From NCBI RefSeq assembly GCF_003865015.1, contig NZ_BHVV01000006.1, forward strand, positions 310,001-374,000: 64,000 nucleotides of DNA, given 5' to 3'. Every line of letters begins with the position of its first letter. Within the stretch, counting starts at the first letter, position 1. Source of the DNA: Sulfurisoma sediminicola. GTDB lineage: Bacteria > Pseudomonadota > Gammaproteobacteria > Burkholderiales > Rhodocyclaceae. The notes below the pieces were generated by a model that saw only the letters and a program-made list of their open reading frames with translations, was not told where the DNA came from and did no database searches. Position numbers and translations under genes: made by a program. This document shows positions 43,531 through 53,267 of this stretch, piece after piece.

Positions 43531-43970
43531 TGCACCTCGATGCCGTGGCTGGCGAGCCAGGACTTGTCGAGTTCCCATTGGATGAGCTTGATGCCCGGCT
43601 GCGCCGCGGCGATGGCGGCGACTTCGGACTGGACGAGGCCGAGTTCCGTTTCGGCGGCGATGAAGGCGGGGTCGTTGGGGTTCTTCACGTTGATTTCGGG
43701 GTGGATGACGCCGATGAAGCGGAATGCGGGAACCTGGACGTTGCGCGGCGTGGTGAGCACAGCGGTGTCGCCATTGACGCGCACGGCGCGGAAGCGATAG
43801 GGGTAGTTGTTGAGCCGGTCGCTGGCCTTGGCCTGGATCGCGGCATTGATCTCGCGGGCGCGCGGGTCGGGACGGTTCAGGATCCAGTCCGCCGCCAGCG
43901 ACAGGATCACGACGAGCACGATCCATTGCCAGTAGGCCAGCTTGGGTAGTTTGGGCATGGGCATGGGCAT
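43527..43970 (-). CDS. Hypothetical membrane-anchored protein
   Basis: A 147-aa protein: one N-terminal helix (AYWQWIVLVVILSLAADWIL) and a soluble domain (INAAIQAKASDRLNNYPYRFRAVRVNGDTAVLTTPRNVQVPAFRFIGVIHPEINVKN...IKLIQWELDKSWLASHGIEV). Three GGGCAT units give the start MPMPMPMP; the ATG at 43970 has AAGGA upstream and is the likely start, but those at 43964 and 43958 are possible. Family not recognised. Confidence 0.65.
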   Translation of the reverse strand: MPMPMPKLPKLAYWQWIVLVVILSLAADWILNRPDPRAREINAAIQAKASDRLNNYPYRFRAVRVNGDTAVLTTPRNVQVPAFRFIGVIHPEINVKNPNDPAFIAAETELGLVQSEVAAIAAAQPGIKLIQWELDKSWLASHGIEVQ

Positions 43971-44009
43971 GGGCAATCCTTCTACGCCTTCTTCAAGCCG
44001 GGAAATGAA

Positions 44010-44038
44010 AAGGGACCAGGCCTTGGACCTGATCCCTT
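44010..44038 (-). terminator. Hairpin terminator behind a tRNA fragment
   Basis: AAGGGACCAGG and CCTGATCCCTT pair with one mismatch around a short loop, followed on the minus strand by TTTTCATTTCC. It sits 8 bp beyond the tRNA 3' fragment. Confidence 0.55.
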
Positions 44039-44046
44039 GCTGTGTC

Positions 44047-44091
44047 TGGCTCCCTGACCTGGGTTCGAACCAGGGACCTACGGATTGACGG
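44047..44091 (-). pseudogene. tRNA-Asn 3' fragment
   Basis: On the minus strand it matches the 3' 45 nt of the tRNA-Asn at 48529-48604 except for about four positions: the T-arm (CCTGG-TTCGAAC-CCAGG) and AGGGAGCCA end are perfect, but no 5' half exists. Such fragments are typical of island attachment sites at tRNA 3' ends or of decayed tRNA copies. Confidence 0.7.
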
Positions 44092-44325
44092 TAGAACTCA
44101 CCCGAGCACACTTGGCCTGATGTTGGAAGAATTTTAAGGCATTTTCCCGGGCAGGGGTGTCGGTGAAGCCTCGTCGCTTACTTGATCCAGATGGAAGTGG
44201 CGTATTTTTTCGTATGGGGCCGCTTCCAGCGAGGCAAATTCGGATGGTCCGATAGGCGCTGGGCTATAAACTTACGTTCGCCCATATCAGGTGGACCCGC
44301 CTGATCCGATCCAAGGAGTCCCCAA

Positions 44326-44754
44326 TTGCCCAACATCGCATCCGTTCTCAAAGAAGAGATTGCCCGGGTTGCCCGGAAGGAAGTTCGCGCTGAAACCGAA
44401 AAGCTCAAGAAGGCGTCTGCGCAGTACCGTTCCGATATCGCCGCACTGAAGCGACGTATTGCAGCCCTGGAGTTGCAAGTCGGTCGTATCGGGAAGGCCA
44501 AGGCATCAACACCGAAGCCGCTCGAGCAGGCGACCTCTCTACGTTTCTCGGCCAAAGGATTCAGTACTCAACGCCAGCGCCTCGGCCTATCGGCGGCCGA
44601 TATGGGCACCTTGCTGGGTGTGTCGGCCCAGACTGTCTATAACTGGGAATCTGAAAAGTCCCGTCCTCGTCAGCGACAGATGGCGGCAATTGCGTCGGTC
44701 AGGGAGATGGGAAAGAGGGATGCCGCGGCTAGGCTGGCTGCGTTCGCAAAGTAG
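44326..44754 (+). CDS. XRE-type HTH protein with coiled-coil N-terminus
   Basis: A 142-aa protein: residues 5-60 form a charged coiled coil (KEEIARVARKEVRAETEKLKKASAQYRSDIAALKRRIAALELQVG), residues about 78-130 an HTH (FSTQRQRLGLSAADMGTLLGVSAQTVYNWESEKSRPRQRQMAAI). TTG start with AAGGAG 7 bp upstream. Likely a dimeric DNA-binding regulator; target unknown. First gene inside the possible island. Confidence 0.75.
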   Translation: MPNIASVLKEEIARVARKEVRAETEKLKKASAQYRSDIAALKRRIAALELQVGRIGKAKASTPKPLEQATSLRFSAKGFSTQRQRLGLSAADMGTLLGVSAQTVYNWESEKSRPRQRQMAAIASVREMGKRDAAARLAAFAK

Positions 44755-44904
44755 TTCGAGGTCATCGAGCACATCGGCGGTTATGATAATCGCCGGGACG
44801 CCTGCGTCGTCAGGACGGTCACCGGCCGGCCTGGAGGATGACAAAGAGGATGTTGACCAAGAGGGCGAGCTGCTTGTGCAGATCGACCCGTCGGTGGTCG
44901 GCTG

Positions 44905-45450
44905 CTAAGTGTTCGCCAATTCGTCCAGAACGAGCTTGCCGTCCCTGATCCGGATCCGTGGGCCGGGTTTGTGTGTCATGCGCACTACGCTGTCCTTGTT
45001 TTCCAGGCGATAAGTCACGTCAAAGCCGAGGTGCCTGGTCGAGACATCGTATGCCACCTTGCAGCGTCGTTCATTTGCAGTTTGCACGTCTTGGTCTTGC
45101 ATCGATTTCTGGATAGTGTTGCCGGCATATCCGCCAGCAGCAGCTCCCGCAATCGTCGCCAGTTGATTGCCTTTTCCGTTTCCGATCGTGCTTCCCAACA
45201 ATCCGCCGGCAACGACGCCGACGGCTGTTCCGGCAATCCGGTATTTGTCGGCTACGGGCGCACGCTTGTGGACCGTTACGTCCTTGCATTCCTCCCGCGG
45301 TGTTCTGACAGTCTCGTTGACCTCTTGAACCGAGATCACCTCCGCGAACTTCGGAGACTGGAGGGTCTGAAATCCGGTCACACCGACGGCTGTTACCGCA
45401 GTAACGGCCAACCCGCCGAGTACCATGCCCTTGAGTATCGACTTGTCCAT
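44905..45450 (-). CDS. Glycine-zipper 2TM envelope protein
   Basis: A 181-aa protein: N-terminal hydrophobic anchor (LKGMVLGGLAVTAVTAVGVTGF), then the Rick-17kDa-like glycine zipper (GTAVGVVAGGLLGSTIGNGKGNQLATIAGAAAGGYAGNTIQKSMQ) and a beta-rich end (CKVAYDVSTRHLGFDVTYRLENKDSVVRM). Related proteins sit in the outer membrane. ATG at 45450. Confidence 0.8.
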   Translation of the reverse strand: MDKSILKGMVLGGLAVTAVTAVGVTGFQTLQSPKFAEVISVQEVNETVRTPREECKDVTVHKRAPVADKYRIAGTAVGVVAGGLLGSTIGNGKGNQLATIAGAAAGGYAGNTIQKSMQDQDVQTANERRCKVAYDVSTRHLGFDVTYRLENKDSVVRMTHKPGPRIRIRDGKLVLDELANT

Positions 45451-45539
45451 GATTCGCTCCTCTGATATTTGCGTGCCGGCCACCTGATCTAGAGGCCGCT
45501 CGGAAGCGCATCATTGCGGACATGGGCGATTGTTTCCAG

Positions 45540-45557
45540 TGTCGTCAACCGACGACA
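45540..45557. promoter_or_regulatory. Inverted repeat between divergent genes
   Basis: TGTCGTC-AACC-GACGACA, perfect 7-bp arms, between the divergent glycine-zipper gene and the Ala/Lys-rich gene. Possible operator; not matched to a known regulator. Confidence 0.4.
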
Positions 45558-45685
45558 CATGAGCGCCCGTTGGCAAAGTTGGCCTCGGTTACAACCCGTT
45601 ACACACGCCCGGTCAGCGGCAGAGATGCCCTCGGCGTTATTGGATCAGGCGCATGTGCGCCATATCCGAATAGAGGAAACCGAAA

Positions 45686-45997
45686 ATGTCCAAGCTGCTC
45701 TCCGTACTGATCGCCGGCCTGTTCGCCGCTTCTGCTTTCGCTGCGGATGCTCCCAAGGCGACTACTACCGAAACCAAACCTGCCGCGACCGCCGCTGCAC
45801 CCGCCAAGCCCGAAGCCAAAGCCGATGTGAAAGCAACGGCAAAGACCGAAGCCAAGGCCGAAGCCAAGGCCGGTACCGAATCGAAGCCCGAAGCCAAGCC
45901 GGCCAAGAAGTCGCATAAGAGCAAAAAGTCCAGCAAGGCGAAGACCGCGGCTCCGGCCACCGCTACCCCGGCCGCTCCTGCCGCAGCGACCAAGTAA
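45686..45997 (+). CDS. Secreted Ala/Lys/Glu-rich low-complexity protein
   Basis: A 103-aa protein: signal peptide (SKLLSVLIAGLFAASAFA) followed by a low-complexity, almost helix-forming chain of A/K/E/P (ATAKTEAKAEAKAGTESKPEAKPAKKSHKSKKSSKAKTAAP). Very basic after cleavage, so it may coat DNA, LPS or peptidoglycan. Ribosome-binding site GAGGA. Family not recognised beyond low complexity. Confidence 0.75.
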   Translation: MSKLLSVLIAGLFAASAFAADAPKATTTETKPAATAAAPAKPEAKADVKATAKTEAKAEAKAGTESKPEAKPAKKSHKSKKSSKAKTAAPATATPAAPAAATK

Positions 45998-46018
45998 TAG
46001 AAGCAAGTTGTCTCGATG

Positions 46019-46056
46019 GGCTCGTGGAGGCGAATGCCTCTGCGGGCCTTTTTCTT
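46019..46056 (+). terminator. Rho-independent terminator
   Basis: GGCTCGTGGAGGC-GAAT-GCCTCTGCGGGCC (pairs with a few G-T) followed by TTTTTCTTT, 22 bp after the Ala/Lys-rich gene. Confidence 0.8.
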
Positions 46057-46116
46057 TACGCGGCGCCCGCTGGCGTCCAGGGCAATACCCGAAGCCTTGT
46101 AACTTCTGATCGAATC

Positions 46117-46638
46117 TCACCTCGCCGGCGGCGGCGGTGGCTGTCCCGGTGGCGGCGGCGGGTAGGCCGCGGGCTGATCGGCTTGTCCCTGGCCGGCTTG
46201 CGGCGGCTGGACCATGGCTCCATACACCGGAACTTTGTGTCCCGTGGCGTACATGCACTGGATGTATGCGGAGTCGAAGCTCCGCTGGGTTTCGTAGGCC
46301 GAGTACTGGCCGGAACCTGACCCGGCCATGCTGCCCACGACCAGTCCGGTGCCTGCGCCCACCCCCGCCGCATTGTGCCCACCGATGGCCGCGCCGGCCG
46401 CGGCGCCGATGACCGTGCCGACCACCGCACTCTTTGCGGCCGCGTCGTTCGCCGCGCGATTCGCATCGGTGCCGCCGATCTGCTCGGAGGCGTAGCGCCG
46501 GCAGTTCATGTCGTCGGCGCGAAACTGCTCGAAGCTCTTGCCCGTCCCCGGCAGGGCCATCACGCTGGGACCCGTCGGGATGCTCATGCAGCCGGCGACC
46601 GCCAGCAAGGCAGCCGCGGCAGCGAAGGTGGATTTCAT
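46117..46638 (-). CDS. Glycine-zipper lipoprotein
   Basis: A 173-aa protein: lipobox LAVAGC (Cys17), FEQFRADDMNCRRYASEQIGG, glycine zipper (AAKSAVVGTVIGAAAGAAIGGHNAAGVGAGTGLVVGSMAGS), then a conserved YETQRSFDSAYIQCMYATGHKVP and a Pro/Gln tail. Outer-membrane-associated; related to YMGG-like proteins. Ribosome-binding site GGAGGAGA. Confidence 0.82.
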   Translation of the reverse strand: MKSTFAAAAALLAVAGCMSIPTGPSVMALPGTGKSFEQFRADDMNCRRYASEQIGGTDANRAANDAAAKSAVVGTVIGAAAGAAIGGHNAAGVGAGTGLVVGSMAGSGSGQYSAYETQRSFDSAYIQCMYATGHKVPVYGAMVQPPQAGQGQADQPAAYPPPPPGQPPPPPAR

Positions 46639-46659
46639 TTCAGCGTCTCCTCCCGACTA

Positions 46660-47052
46660 TCACTGTTGTTCCGGCGGCGTTGGCAGGATTTTTCGCCATC
46701 CGGTCGGGCATTCCTTGACGTAGGGGTAGTACGCCTGCTTCGGCGGGCAGTAGTACCAGTAGTTGATCGGCGGTGGCACGGTCCCGGTCGCCGGCGGCTG
46801 CGTCTGCTGCTCGATGTACACGGGCGGCGCGGCGCGCTCGACGACGACCGGCGGATAGTTGTACGGGTAGGCGCCGTAGCCGTAATAGTAGGGCGGGTAG
46901 CGGTAGGGCCACCACGGGCCGGCGTAGGGTCCGACATACGGCCCGATGACGATCCCGACGTGGGGATGATAATGACCGTGATCCGCCCAGACGGTCGGCA
47001 CGGCGGCCAGCCCCAGGAGGACCGCCGCAAGCAGGCGAGACGAGGCTTTCAT
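46660..47052 (-). CDS. Secreted Tyr/Pro-rich protein
   Basis: A 130-aa protein: signal peptide (LLAAVLLGLAAVPTVWA), then HGHYHPHVGIVIGPYVGPYAGPWWPYRYPPYYYGYGAYPYNYPP, a Tyr/Pro/Gly-rich stretch, and NYWYYCPPKQAYYPYVKECPTGWRKI, a Cys-containing end. The pattern of the last part recurs in many beta/gammaproteobacterial envelope proteins; role unknown. Confidence 0.72.
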   Translation of the reverse strand: MKASSRLLAAVLLGLAAVPTVWADHGHYHPHVGIVIGPYVGPYAGPWWPYRYPPYYYGYGAYPYNYPPVVVERAAPPVYIEQQTQPPATGTVPPPINYWYYCPPKQAYYPYVKECPTGWRKILPTPPEQQ

Positions 47053-47390
47053 GAATGCAACCCCTATTTGATTTACCGTATTTCGATCCTAGTTCACAAG
47101 GCCTCGCAAATCGAACGGTCATTTGTAAGTTCGTGTTGCCGGGTGAGGCCCTCCGGCCCAGAGGTATCAGGCTGGGGTGCCACTCGAATCCTGCCGGGAC
47201 ACTGAAGCGCCAGCGGTTGCGGACGACGGTGGCGGGTATCAGCAGAACGCCAGCGCAAGCATCGCCGGGTCGTCGATCAGGCTCGACATCAGGAGTGGCG
47301 CCAGTCGGTAGTACCAAGGCGCGATGGTGTCGAACAGTTTGATGTCCTTAATGCCGCCCAGAAACGCCATGCGGGAACGATTCGTCGGCA
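47053..47390. other. Gene-poor gap
   Basis: 338 bp upstream of the Tyr/Pro-rich gene. The only candidate is the 50-codon frame at 47239-47391 (next entry); nothing else is supported. Confidence 0.4.
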
Positions 47391-47391
47391 T
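47239..47391 (-). CDS. Possible 50-aa protein
   Basis: A short frame, MPTNRSRMAFLGGIKDIKLF..., continuing DTIAPWYYRLAPLLMSSLID, whose start overlaps the stop of the membrane gene before it (ATGA-like). It has a natural-looking composition but no match I can name and no clear ribosome-binding site beyond the overlap. Confidence 0.3.
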   Translation of the reverse strand: MPTNRSRMAFLGGIKDIKLFDTIAPWYYRLAPLLMSSLIDDPAMLALAFC

Positions 47392-47786
47392 CAGACCATC
47401 AAGCCGTTGCCAATGGGGTGCCACGGTGTGCTGCCGCTTGCCAAGAACACGTCGAACAAGAAGCTCAGTACGGCAATGAATATGCTGGCGAAGAAGGCGG
47501 TCCAAAACCCTGAAACCCTGAAGCCGGGCACTGCCCAAGAAACCAGCATCATCATCAAGGCGTTGATGACCAGGAGGAAGAGTCCCAGCGTCACCAGCGT
47601 CAGTGGCAGCGTGAGGATGATCAGCAATGGTCTGACGATCGCGTTGGCAAAGCCGAGCAGCAGTGCCGAAACGATCAGCGAGGCGGTGTTCGCAAACCGG
47701 ATGCCTCCGAACACATGGCTTGCCACCCAAAGTGACAGGGACGTGATGCCCCAGTGAAGCAAGAATGGCGGTAGGGATTCGAGCAT
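47391..47786 (-). CDS. Small membrane protein (PF04020/YvlD type)
   Basis: A 131-aa paralogue of the protein at 16814-17164: VRPLLIILTLPLTLVTLGLFLLVINALMMMLVSWAVPGFRVSGFWTAFFASIFIAVLSFLFDVFL. Four hydrophobic segments. Function unknown. Confidence 0.83.
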   Translation of the reverse strand: MLESLPPFLLHWGITSLSLWVASHVFGGIRFANTASLIVSALLLGFANAIVRPLLIILTLPLTLVTLGLFLLVINALMMMLVSWAVPGFRVSGFWTAFFASIFIAVLSFLFDVFLASGSTPWHPIGNGLMV

Positions 47787-47800
47787 GACGGAGGATTTTG

Positions 47801-47989
47801 CTACTGATCGATCCCCACGACGTCGTCAGCCTCGAACTCGTCCGGCACGGTGCCGTCCCCGATGCCGGTAACCATGGCAGCGAGAGCGTCGCTCCGCTTC
47901 ACGAAGTATTCCTGGCTGATCGGGTCGTAGAAACGTTGGTCGAGGGCGAGATCACCGAATTTGATACGGTTGCGGTTGGGTGTGGTCAT
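47801..47989 (-). CDS. Small acidic protein
   Basis: A 62-aa soluble protein (NRIKFGDLALDQRFYDPISQEYFVKRSDALAAMVTGIGDGTVPDEFEADDVVGI). Its shape (KFGDLALDQRFYDP) recurs in small conserved proteins, but I cannot name a family. Starts 5 bp after the FKBP stop, same strand. Confidence 0.6.
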   Translation of the reverse strand: MTTPNRNRIKFGDLALDQRFYDPISQEYFVKRSDALAAMVTGIGDGTVPDEFEADDVVGIDQ

Positions 47990-47994
47990 GGGGA

Positions 47995-48402
47995 TCAGGG
48001 CATTACCTTGATCAACTCGACCTCGAATGTCAGCGTCGCATTGGGCGGTACGGCCGAACCGGCACCACGGGAACCGTAGGCAATTTCAGGAGGACAGGTT
48101 AGTTTCGCCTTGCCACCTTCACGCATTTTGGCTACGCCTTCGGTCCAGCAGGGGATGACCCGGTTGAGGGGGAAGGTTGCCGGCTGGCCGCGCTTGTAGG
48201 AACTGTCGAACTCGGTGCCATTGGCTAACGTTCCCCGGTAGTGCACCTGAACGCTGACTTCGGGGGATGCCTTTGCGCCCGTGCCATCCTTGAGAGACTC
48301 GTAGGTCAGACCGGACGGGGTCTTTTCCGGGGCGCCAGCCTGGGCAGCGGCCGTTGCCATAGCAACCAGTCCGGCCAATACGATCATTTTCGGCAATAGC
48401 AT
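47995..48402 (-). CDS. FKBP-type peptidyl-prolyl cis-trans isomerase
   Basis: A 135-aa periplasmic PPIase: signal peptide (MLLPKMIVLAGLVAMATAAAQA), then GLTYESLKDGTGAKASPEVSVQVHYRGTLANGTEFDSSYKRGQPATFPLNRVIPCWTEGVAKMREGGKAKLTCPPEIAYGSRGAG...LTFEVELIKV; active-site Y, F, W and the 'AYG' loop are present. The ATG at 48402 has GGAG 7 bp upstream and leads straight into the signal peptide; an ATG at 48414 is possible. Confidence 0.9.
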   Translation of the reverse strand: MLLPKMIVLAGLVAMATAAAQAGAPEKTPSGLTYESLKDGTGAKASPEVSVQVHYRGTLANGTEFDSSYKRGQPATFPLNRVIPCWTEGVAKMREGGKAKLTCPPEIAYGSRGAGSAVPPNATLTFEVELIKVMP

Positions 48403-48486
48403 TGCGTTCTCCATTGTTGGTTGATATCGCACTTGCCGGCGGCCATGCCGACCGCCCGACTTTCTGAATACCGATCCCCGAAATGC

Positions 48487-48522
48487 GAAAGGCCCTACAG
48501 GGAACCACCTGCAGGGCCTTTC
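48487..48522 (-). terminator. Rho-independent terminator of tRNA-Asn
   Basis: GAAAGGCCCT and AGGGCCTTTC form a perfect 10-bp stem around a longer loop, 7 bp after the tRNA 3' end on the minus strand. Confidence 0.75.
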
Positions 48523-48528
48523 AGTGTC

Positions 48529-48604
48529 TGGCTCCCCGACCTGGGCTCGAACCAGGGACCTACGGATTAACAGTCCGGCGCTCTACCGACTGAGCTATCG
48601 AGGA
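48529..48604 (-). tRNA. tRNA-Asn (GTT)
   Basis: 76 nt including encoded CCA. Acceptor TCCTCGA pairs with TCGGGGA (one G-T), D-arm GCTCAGTCGGTAGAGC, anticodon loop CTGTTAATC with GTT (48571-48569), T-arm CCTGG-TTCGAGC-CCAGG. Intact cloverleaf. Confidence 0.96.
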
Positions 48605-48658
48605 ATTGAAGCGGGGCGAATTATAAGAGGTTCGGCCCCGCGTCGCAACAAAAAGTGC

Positions 48659-49861
48659 TTACTTGAGAACGGCAGCGATGGCCTTGGCGACGTAGCCGAT
48701 GTTCTTGGTGTTGAGCGCCGCGACGCAGATGCGGCCGGTGCCGACGGCGTAGATGCCGTAGTCGGCGCGCATCTTCTCCACCTGGGCGGCGGTGAGGCCG
48801 GTGTAGGAGAACATGCCGCGCTGGACGTTGATGAAATCGAAGTTCGGGGCGCCTTCGGCCTTGAGGTTCGCGACCAGGCTGGTACGCATGGCGCGGATGC
48901 GGTCGCGCATGCCGCCGAGCTCGTCTTCCCACATCTGGCGCAGCTCGGGGCTGGACAGGACCGCGGCGACGACGGCGCCGCCGTGGGTGGGCGGGTTGGA
49001 GTAGTTGGTGCGGATCACGCGCTTGACCTGCGAGAGCACGCGGGCCGACTCGTCCTTGCTGTCGGTGACGATGGTCAGTGCGCCGACGCGTTCGCCGTAG
49101 AGCGAGAAGGACTTGGAGAATGAGCTGGAAACGAAGAACTGCAGGCCGGAGGCGGCGAACAGGTCGAGGGCGGCGGCGTCTTCCTTGATGCCGTCGGCGA
49201 AACCCTGGTAGGCCATGTCGATGAAGGCGACGAGGTTGCGCTCCTTGATCGCGGCGACCACTTCCTTCCACTGGGCGACGGTGAGGTCGGCTCCGGTGGG
49301 GTTGTGGCAGCAGGCGTGCAGCACGACGATGGACTTGGCGGGCATGGCGGCCAGCGCAGCCTTCATGCCGGCAAAGTTGACGCCGCGCGTGGCTGCGTCG
49401 TAGTAAGCGTATTCCTTGACCGGGAAGCCGGCGCCTTCGAACAGGGCGCGGTGGTTTTCCCAGCTCGGGTCGCTGATGTAGACGGAGGCGTCGGGCAGCA
49501 GGCGTTTGAGGTAGTCGGCGCCGACCTTGAGGGCGCCGGTGCCGCCGAGGCACTGGCAGGTGACGGCGCGGCCGGCGGCGAGCAGTTCGGAATCCTTGCC
49601 GAACATCAGGTTCTGCACTGCGCCGTTGTAGGCGGGGGTGCCCTCGATGGGCTGGTAGCCGCGCGGCGGCTGGGCTTCGAGGCGGGCCTTTTCGGCGGCC
49701 TTGACGGCGGCCAGCAGCGGGATCTTGCCGTCGTCGCCGAAATAGACGCCGACGCCGAGGTTGACCTTGGCGGGGTTCTTTTCGGCGTTGAAGGCTTCGT
49801 TGAGACCCAGGATGGGGTCGCGGGGGGCCATTTCGACTGCGGCAAAGAGGGAAGTGCTCAT
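48659..49861 (-). CDS. Aromatic/aspartate aminotransferase
   Basis: A 400-aa class I PLP aminotransferase of the TyrB/AspC group: FAAVEMAPRDPILGLNEAFNAEKNPAKVNLGVGVYFGDDGKIPLL, HACCHNPTGADLT, PLP-lysine in SSSFSKSFSLYGERVGAL, and the C-terminal Arg in GTGRICVAALN. It exchanges amino groups of aspartate or aromatic amino acids with 2-oxoglutarate. ATG at 49861; the frame continues open far upstream through antisense uvrB, but that part is not coding. Confidence 0.94.
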   Translation of the reverse strand: MSTSLFAAVEMAPRDPILGLNEAFNAEKNPAKVNLGVGVYFGDDGKIPLLAAVKAAEKARLEAQPPRGYQPIEGTPAYNGAVQNLMFGKDSELLAAGRAVTCQCLGGTGALKVGADYLKRLLPDASVYISDPSWENHRALFEGAGFPVKEYAYYDAATRGVNFAGMKAALAAMPAKSIVVLHACCHNPTGADLTVAQWKEVVAAIKERNLVAFIDMAYQGFADGIKEDAAALDLFAASGLQFFVSSSFSKSFSLYGERVGALTIVTDSKDESARVLSQVKRVIRTNYSNPPTHGGAVVAAVLSSPELRQMWEDELGGMRDRIRAMRTSLVANLKAEGAPNFDFINVQRGMFSYTGLTAAQVEKMRADYGIYAVGTGRICVAALNTKNIGYVAKAIAAVLK

Positions 49862-49954
49862 GGAAGCTCCTGAGATCGGGGAAATTTTTTGTGAACGCGC
49901 AATAATAGCCGATTCGCCATGCGCGCCTGCAGCCCGTTTTAATTTAATTTTCTG

Positions 49955-52015
<2,061 letters not shown>

Positions 52016-52040
52016 CCCGCCCACCCCCGGCCCGTCCCAC

Positions 52041-52092
52041 GGTTGGCTTTGCACAGCCAACCGGCTCTGGCGGCGCGGAGCCGTGCTCCGCG
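52041..52092. repeat. Double-hairpin palindromic cluster after uvrB
   Basis: Two perfect dyads: GGTTGGCT...AGCCAACC (52041-52062) and CGCGGAGC-CGT-GCTCCGCG (52074-52092). No T-tract, so more REP-like than a simple terminator; it occupies the 174-bp space before the next gene. Confidence 0.6.
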
Positions 52093-52189
52093 AAACCCCG
52101 TCGTCGCCCCTCGCGGGAGGTGTGACTGAGGTTCGCCGCTGCGCGGCTCCGGGTGTTCCACCGCCGGCCTGACCGGCACGCGAGCGGGC

Positions 52190-52807
52190 ATGTACCACGG
52201 CGAGAAGTTCAACGCCTGGACCCATCTCGGCGGGGCGGCGCTGGCGCTGGCCGGGGCGATCGTGCTCGTCGTGCTGGCGGCGACGGGCGGCGATGCGTGG
52301 AAGGTGGTCAGCGTGTCGATCTACGGCGCCACGCTGGTGCTGCTGTACGGCATTTCCACGCTCTATCACAGCGTGCGGGGGCCGGCGAAGGGCATCCTGC
52401 GCAGGCTGGACCACGACAGCATCTACCTGCTCATCGCAGGCAGCTACACGCCGTTTTGCCTGGTGACGCTGCGCGGGCCCTGGGGCTGGTCGCTGTTCGG
52501 CGTGGTGTGGGGGCTGGCCGTGCTCGGCATCGTGCAGGAGTTGCGGCCGAACAAGGGCGCGCGCATCTGGTCGGTGGTGATCTACGTCCTGATGGGCTGG
52601 GTGGCGCTGGTCGCCGTGGTGCCGCTGCTCGAGGCGCTGGGGTGGGGCGGCTTCGGCTGGCTGCTGGCCGGCGGGCTGTTCTATACGCTCGGCATCGTCT
52701 TCTATGCGCTCGACGAACGCATCACCCATGCCCACGGCGTCTGGCACCTGTTCGTGCTCGGCGGCAGCGCCTGTCATTACGTCGCGATCCTGCGCTACGT
52801 CTTGTAG
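52190..52807 (+). CDS. Hemolysin-III / YqfA family membrane protein
   Basis: A 205-aa, seven-helix protein of the PAQR-like family: FNAWTHLGGAALALAGAIVL, STLYHSVRGPAKGILRRLDHDSIYLLIAGSYTPFCLV, and HAHGVWHLFVLGGSACHY, with the conserved His/Asp residues (HS, DH, H...H) that bind a metal in adiponectin-receptor-like proteins. The hemolysin name is historical; the role is membrane-lipid-related by analogy. Confidence 0.9.
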   Translation: MYHGEKFNAWTHLGGAALALAGAIVLVVLAATGGDAWKVVSVSIYGATLVLLYGISTLYHSVRGPAKGILRRLDHDSIYLLIAGSYTPFCLVTLRGPWGWSLFGVVWGLAVLGIVQELRPNKGARIWSVVIYVLMGWVALVAVVPLLEALGWGGFGWLLAGGLFYTLGIVFYALDERITHAHGVWHLFVLGGSACHYVAILRYVL

Positions 52808-52906
52808 CGGCGGTGGCTATATTTCGGGGTGACCGGTTATTCCCGGCGCATCGGCCTATACTCGATCGGCACGGCGAATTCGCCGGTGTTCACAAGGAGT
52901 ACGGCC

Positions 52907-53032
52907 ATGGGCAAGATCAAGAAGGACGCCAGGGAAGCGAAGAAAAAGCCGGCATCGACGCCCAAGGAGAAGAAGGCCGCGAAGCAGGCGAAGAAGCACG
53001 CCTCCGATATCGTTCCTTTCGTTCACCACTGA
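52907..53032 (+). CDS. Tiny Lys-rich protein (41 aa)
   Basis: A 41-aa protein, MGKIKKDAREAKKKPASTPK..., about one third Lys, ending SDIVPFVHH. It has AAGGAG 8 bp before the ATG. No known domain; possibly nucleic-acid binding. First of several tiny genes before parC. Confidence 0.55.
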   Translation: MGKIKKDAREAKKKPASTPKEKKAAKQAKKHASDIVPFVHH

Positions 53033-53048
53033 GCGCTCGGCTCGGTTC

Positions 53049-53234
53049 ATGAAACACATTCTCGACGCCGTCCAGGGCCTCTTGCCGTTCGGCCCCGAGG
53101 CCAGCGCGGTCGCGGCGAACGATGCGCTGCCGGCTGCAAAGGCGATGTTCGTCAGGGCCAAGGGCCTCGCCGACTACCGTAAGACGACGGGATTTCTGTT
53201 TCGCGCAGCCGACAAGGCACCGCCGAAGGCGTGA
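53049..53234 (+). CDS. Tiny protein with FVRAKGL motif (61 aa)
   Basis: A 61-aa protein, MKHILDAVQGLLPFGPEASA, ending with a block AKAMFVRAKGLADYRKTTGF. The block AKAxFVxAxGLxxY recurs in the 64-aa protein at 53541-53735 on the other strand, so the two are paralogues. Function unknown. Confidence 0.55.
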   Translation: MKHILDAVQGLLPFGPEASAVAANDALPAAKAMFVRAKGLADYRKTTGFLFRAADKAPPKA

Positions 53235-53267
53235 CGTCCCGGCCGTGGAAATTGGAGCATTGAGACC

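Larger units (their letters stand above)
43971..44325. other. Gene-free gap with tRNA fragment and terminator
   Basis: About 355 bp without a gene. It contains a terminator hairpin and a tRNA-Asn 3' fragment (listed separately) and the leader of the XRE-type gene. The sequence around 44100-44330 is visibly less GC-rich than the flanks. Confidence 0.6.

Noticed and set aside
44784-44908. 41-codon plus-strand frame after the XRE gene (ending LLVQIDPSVVGC)
   Set aside because: No ribosome-binding site or family feature; it overlaps the end of the convergent glycine-zipper gene; too weak to call.
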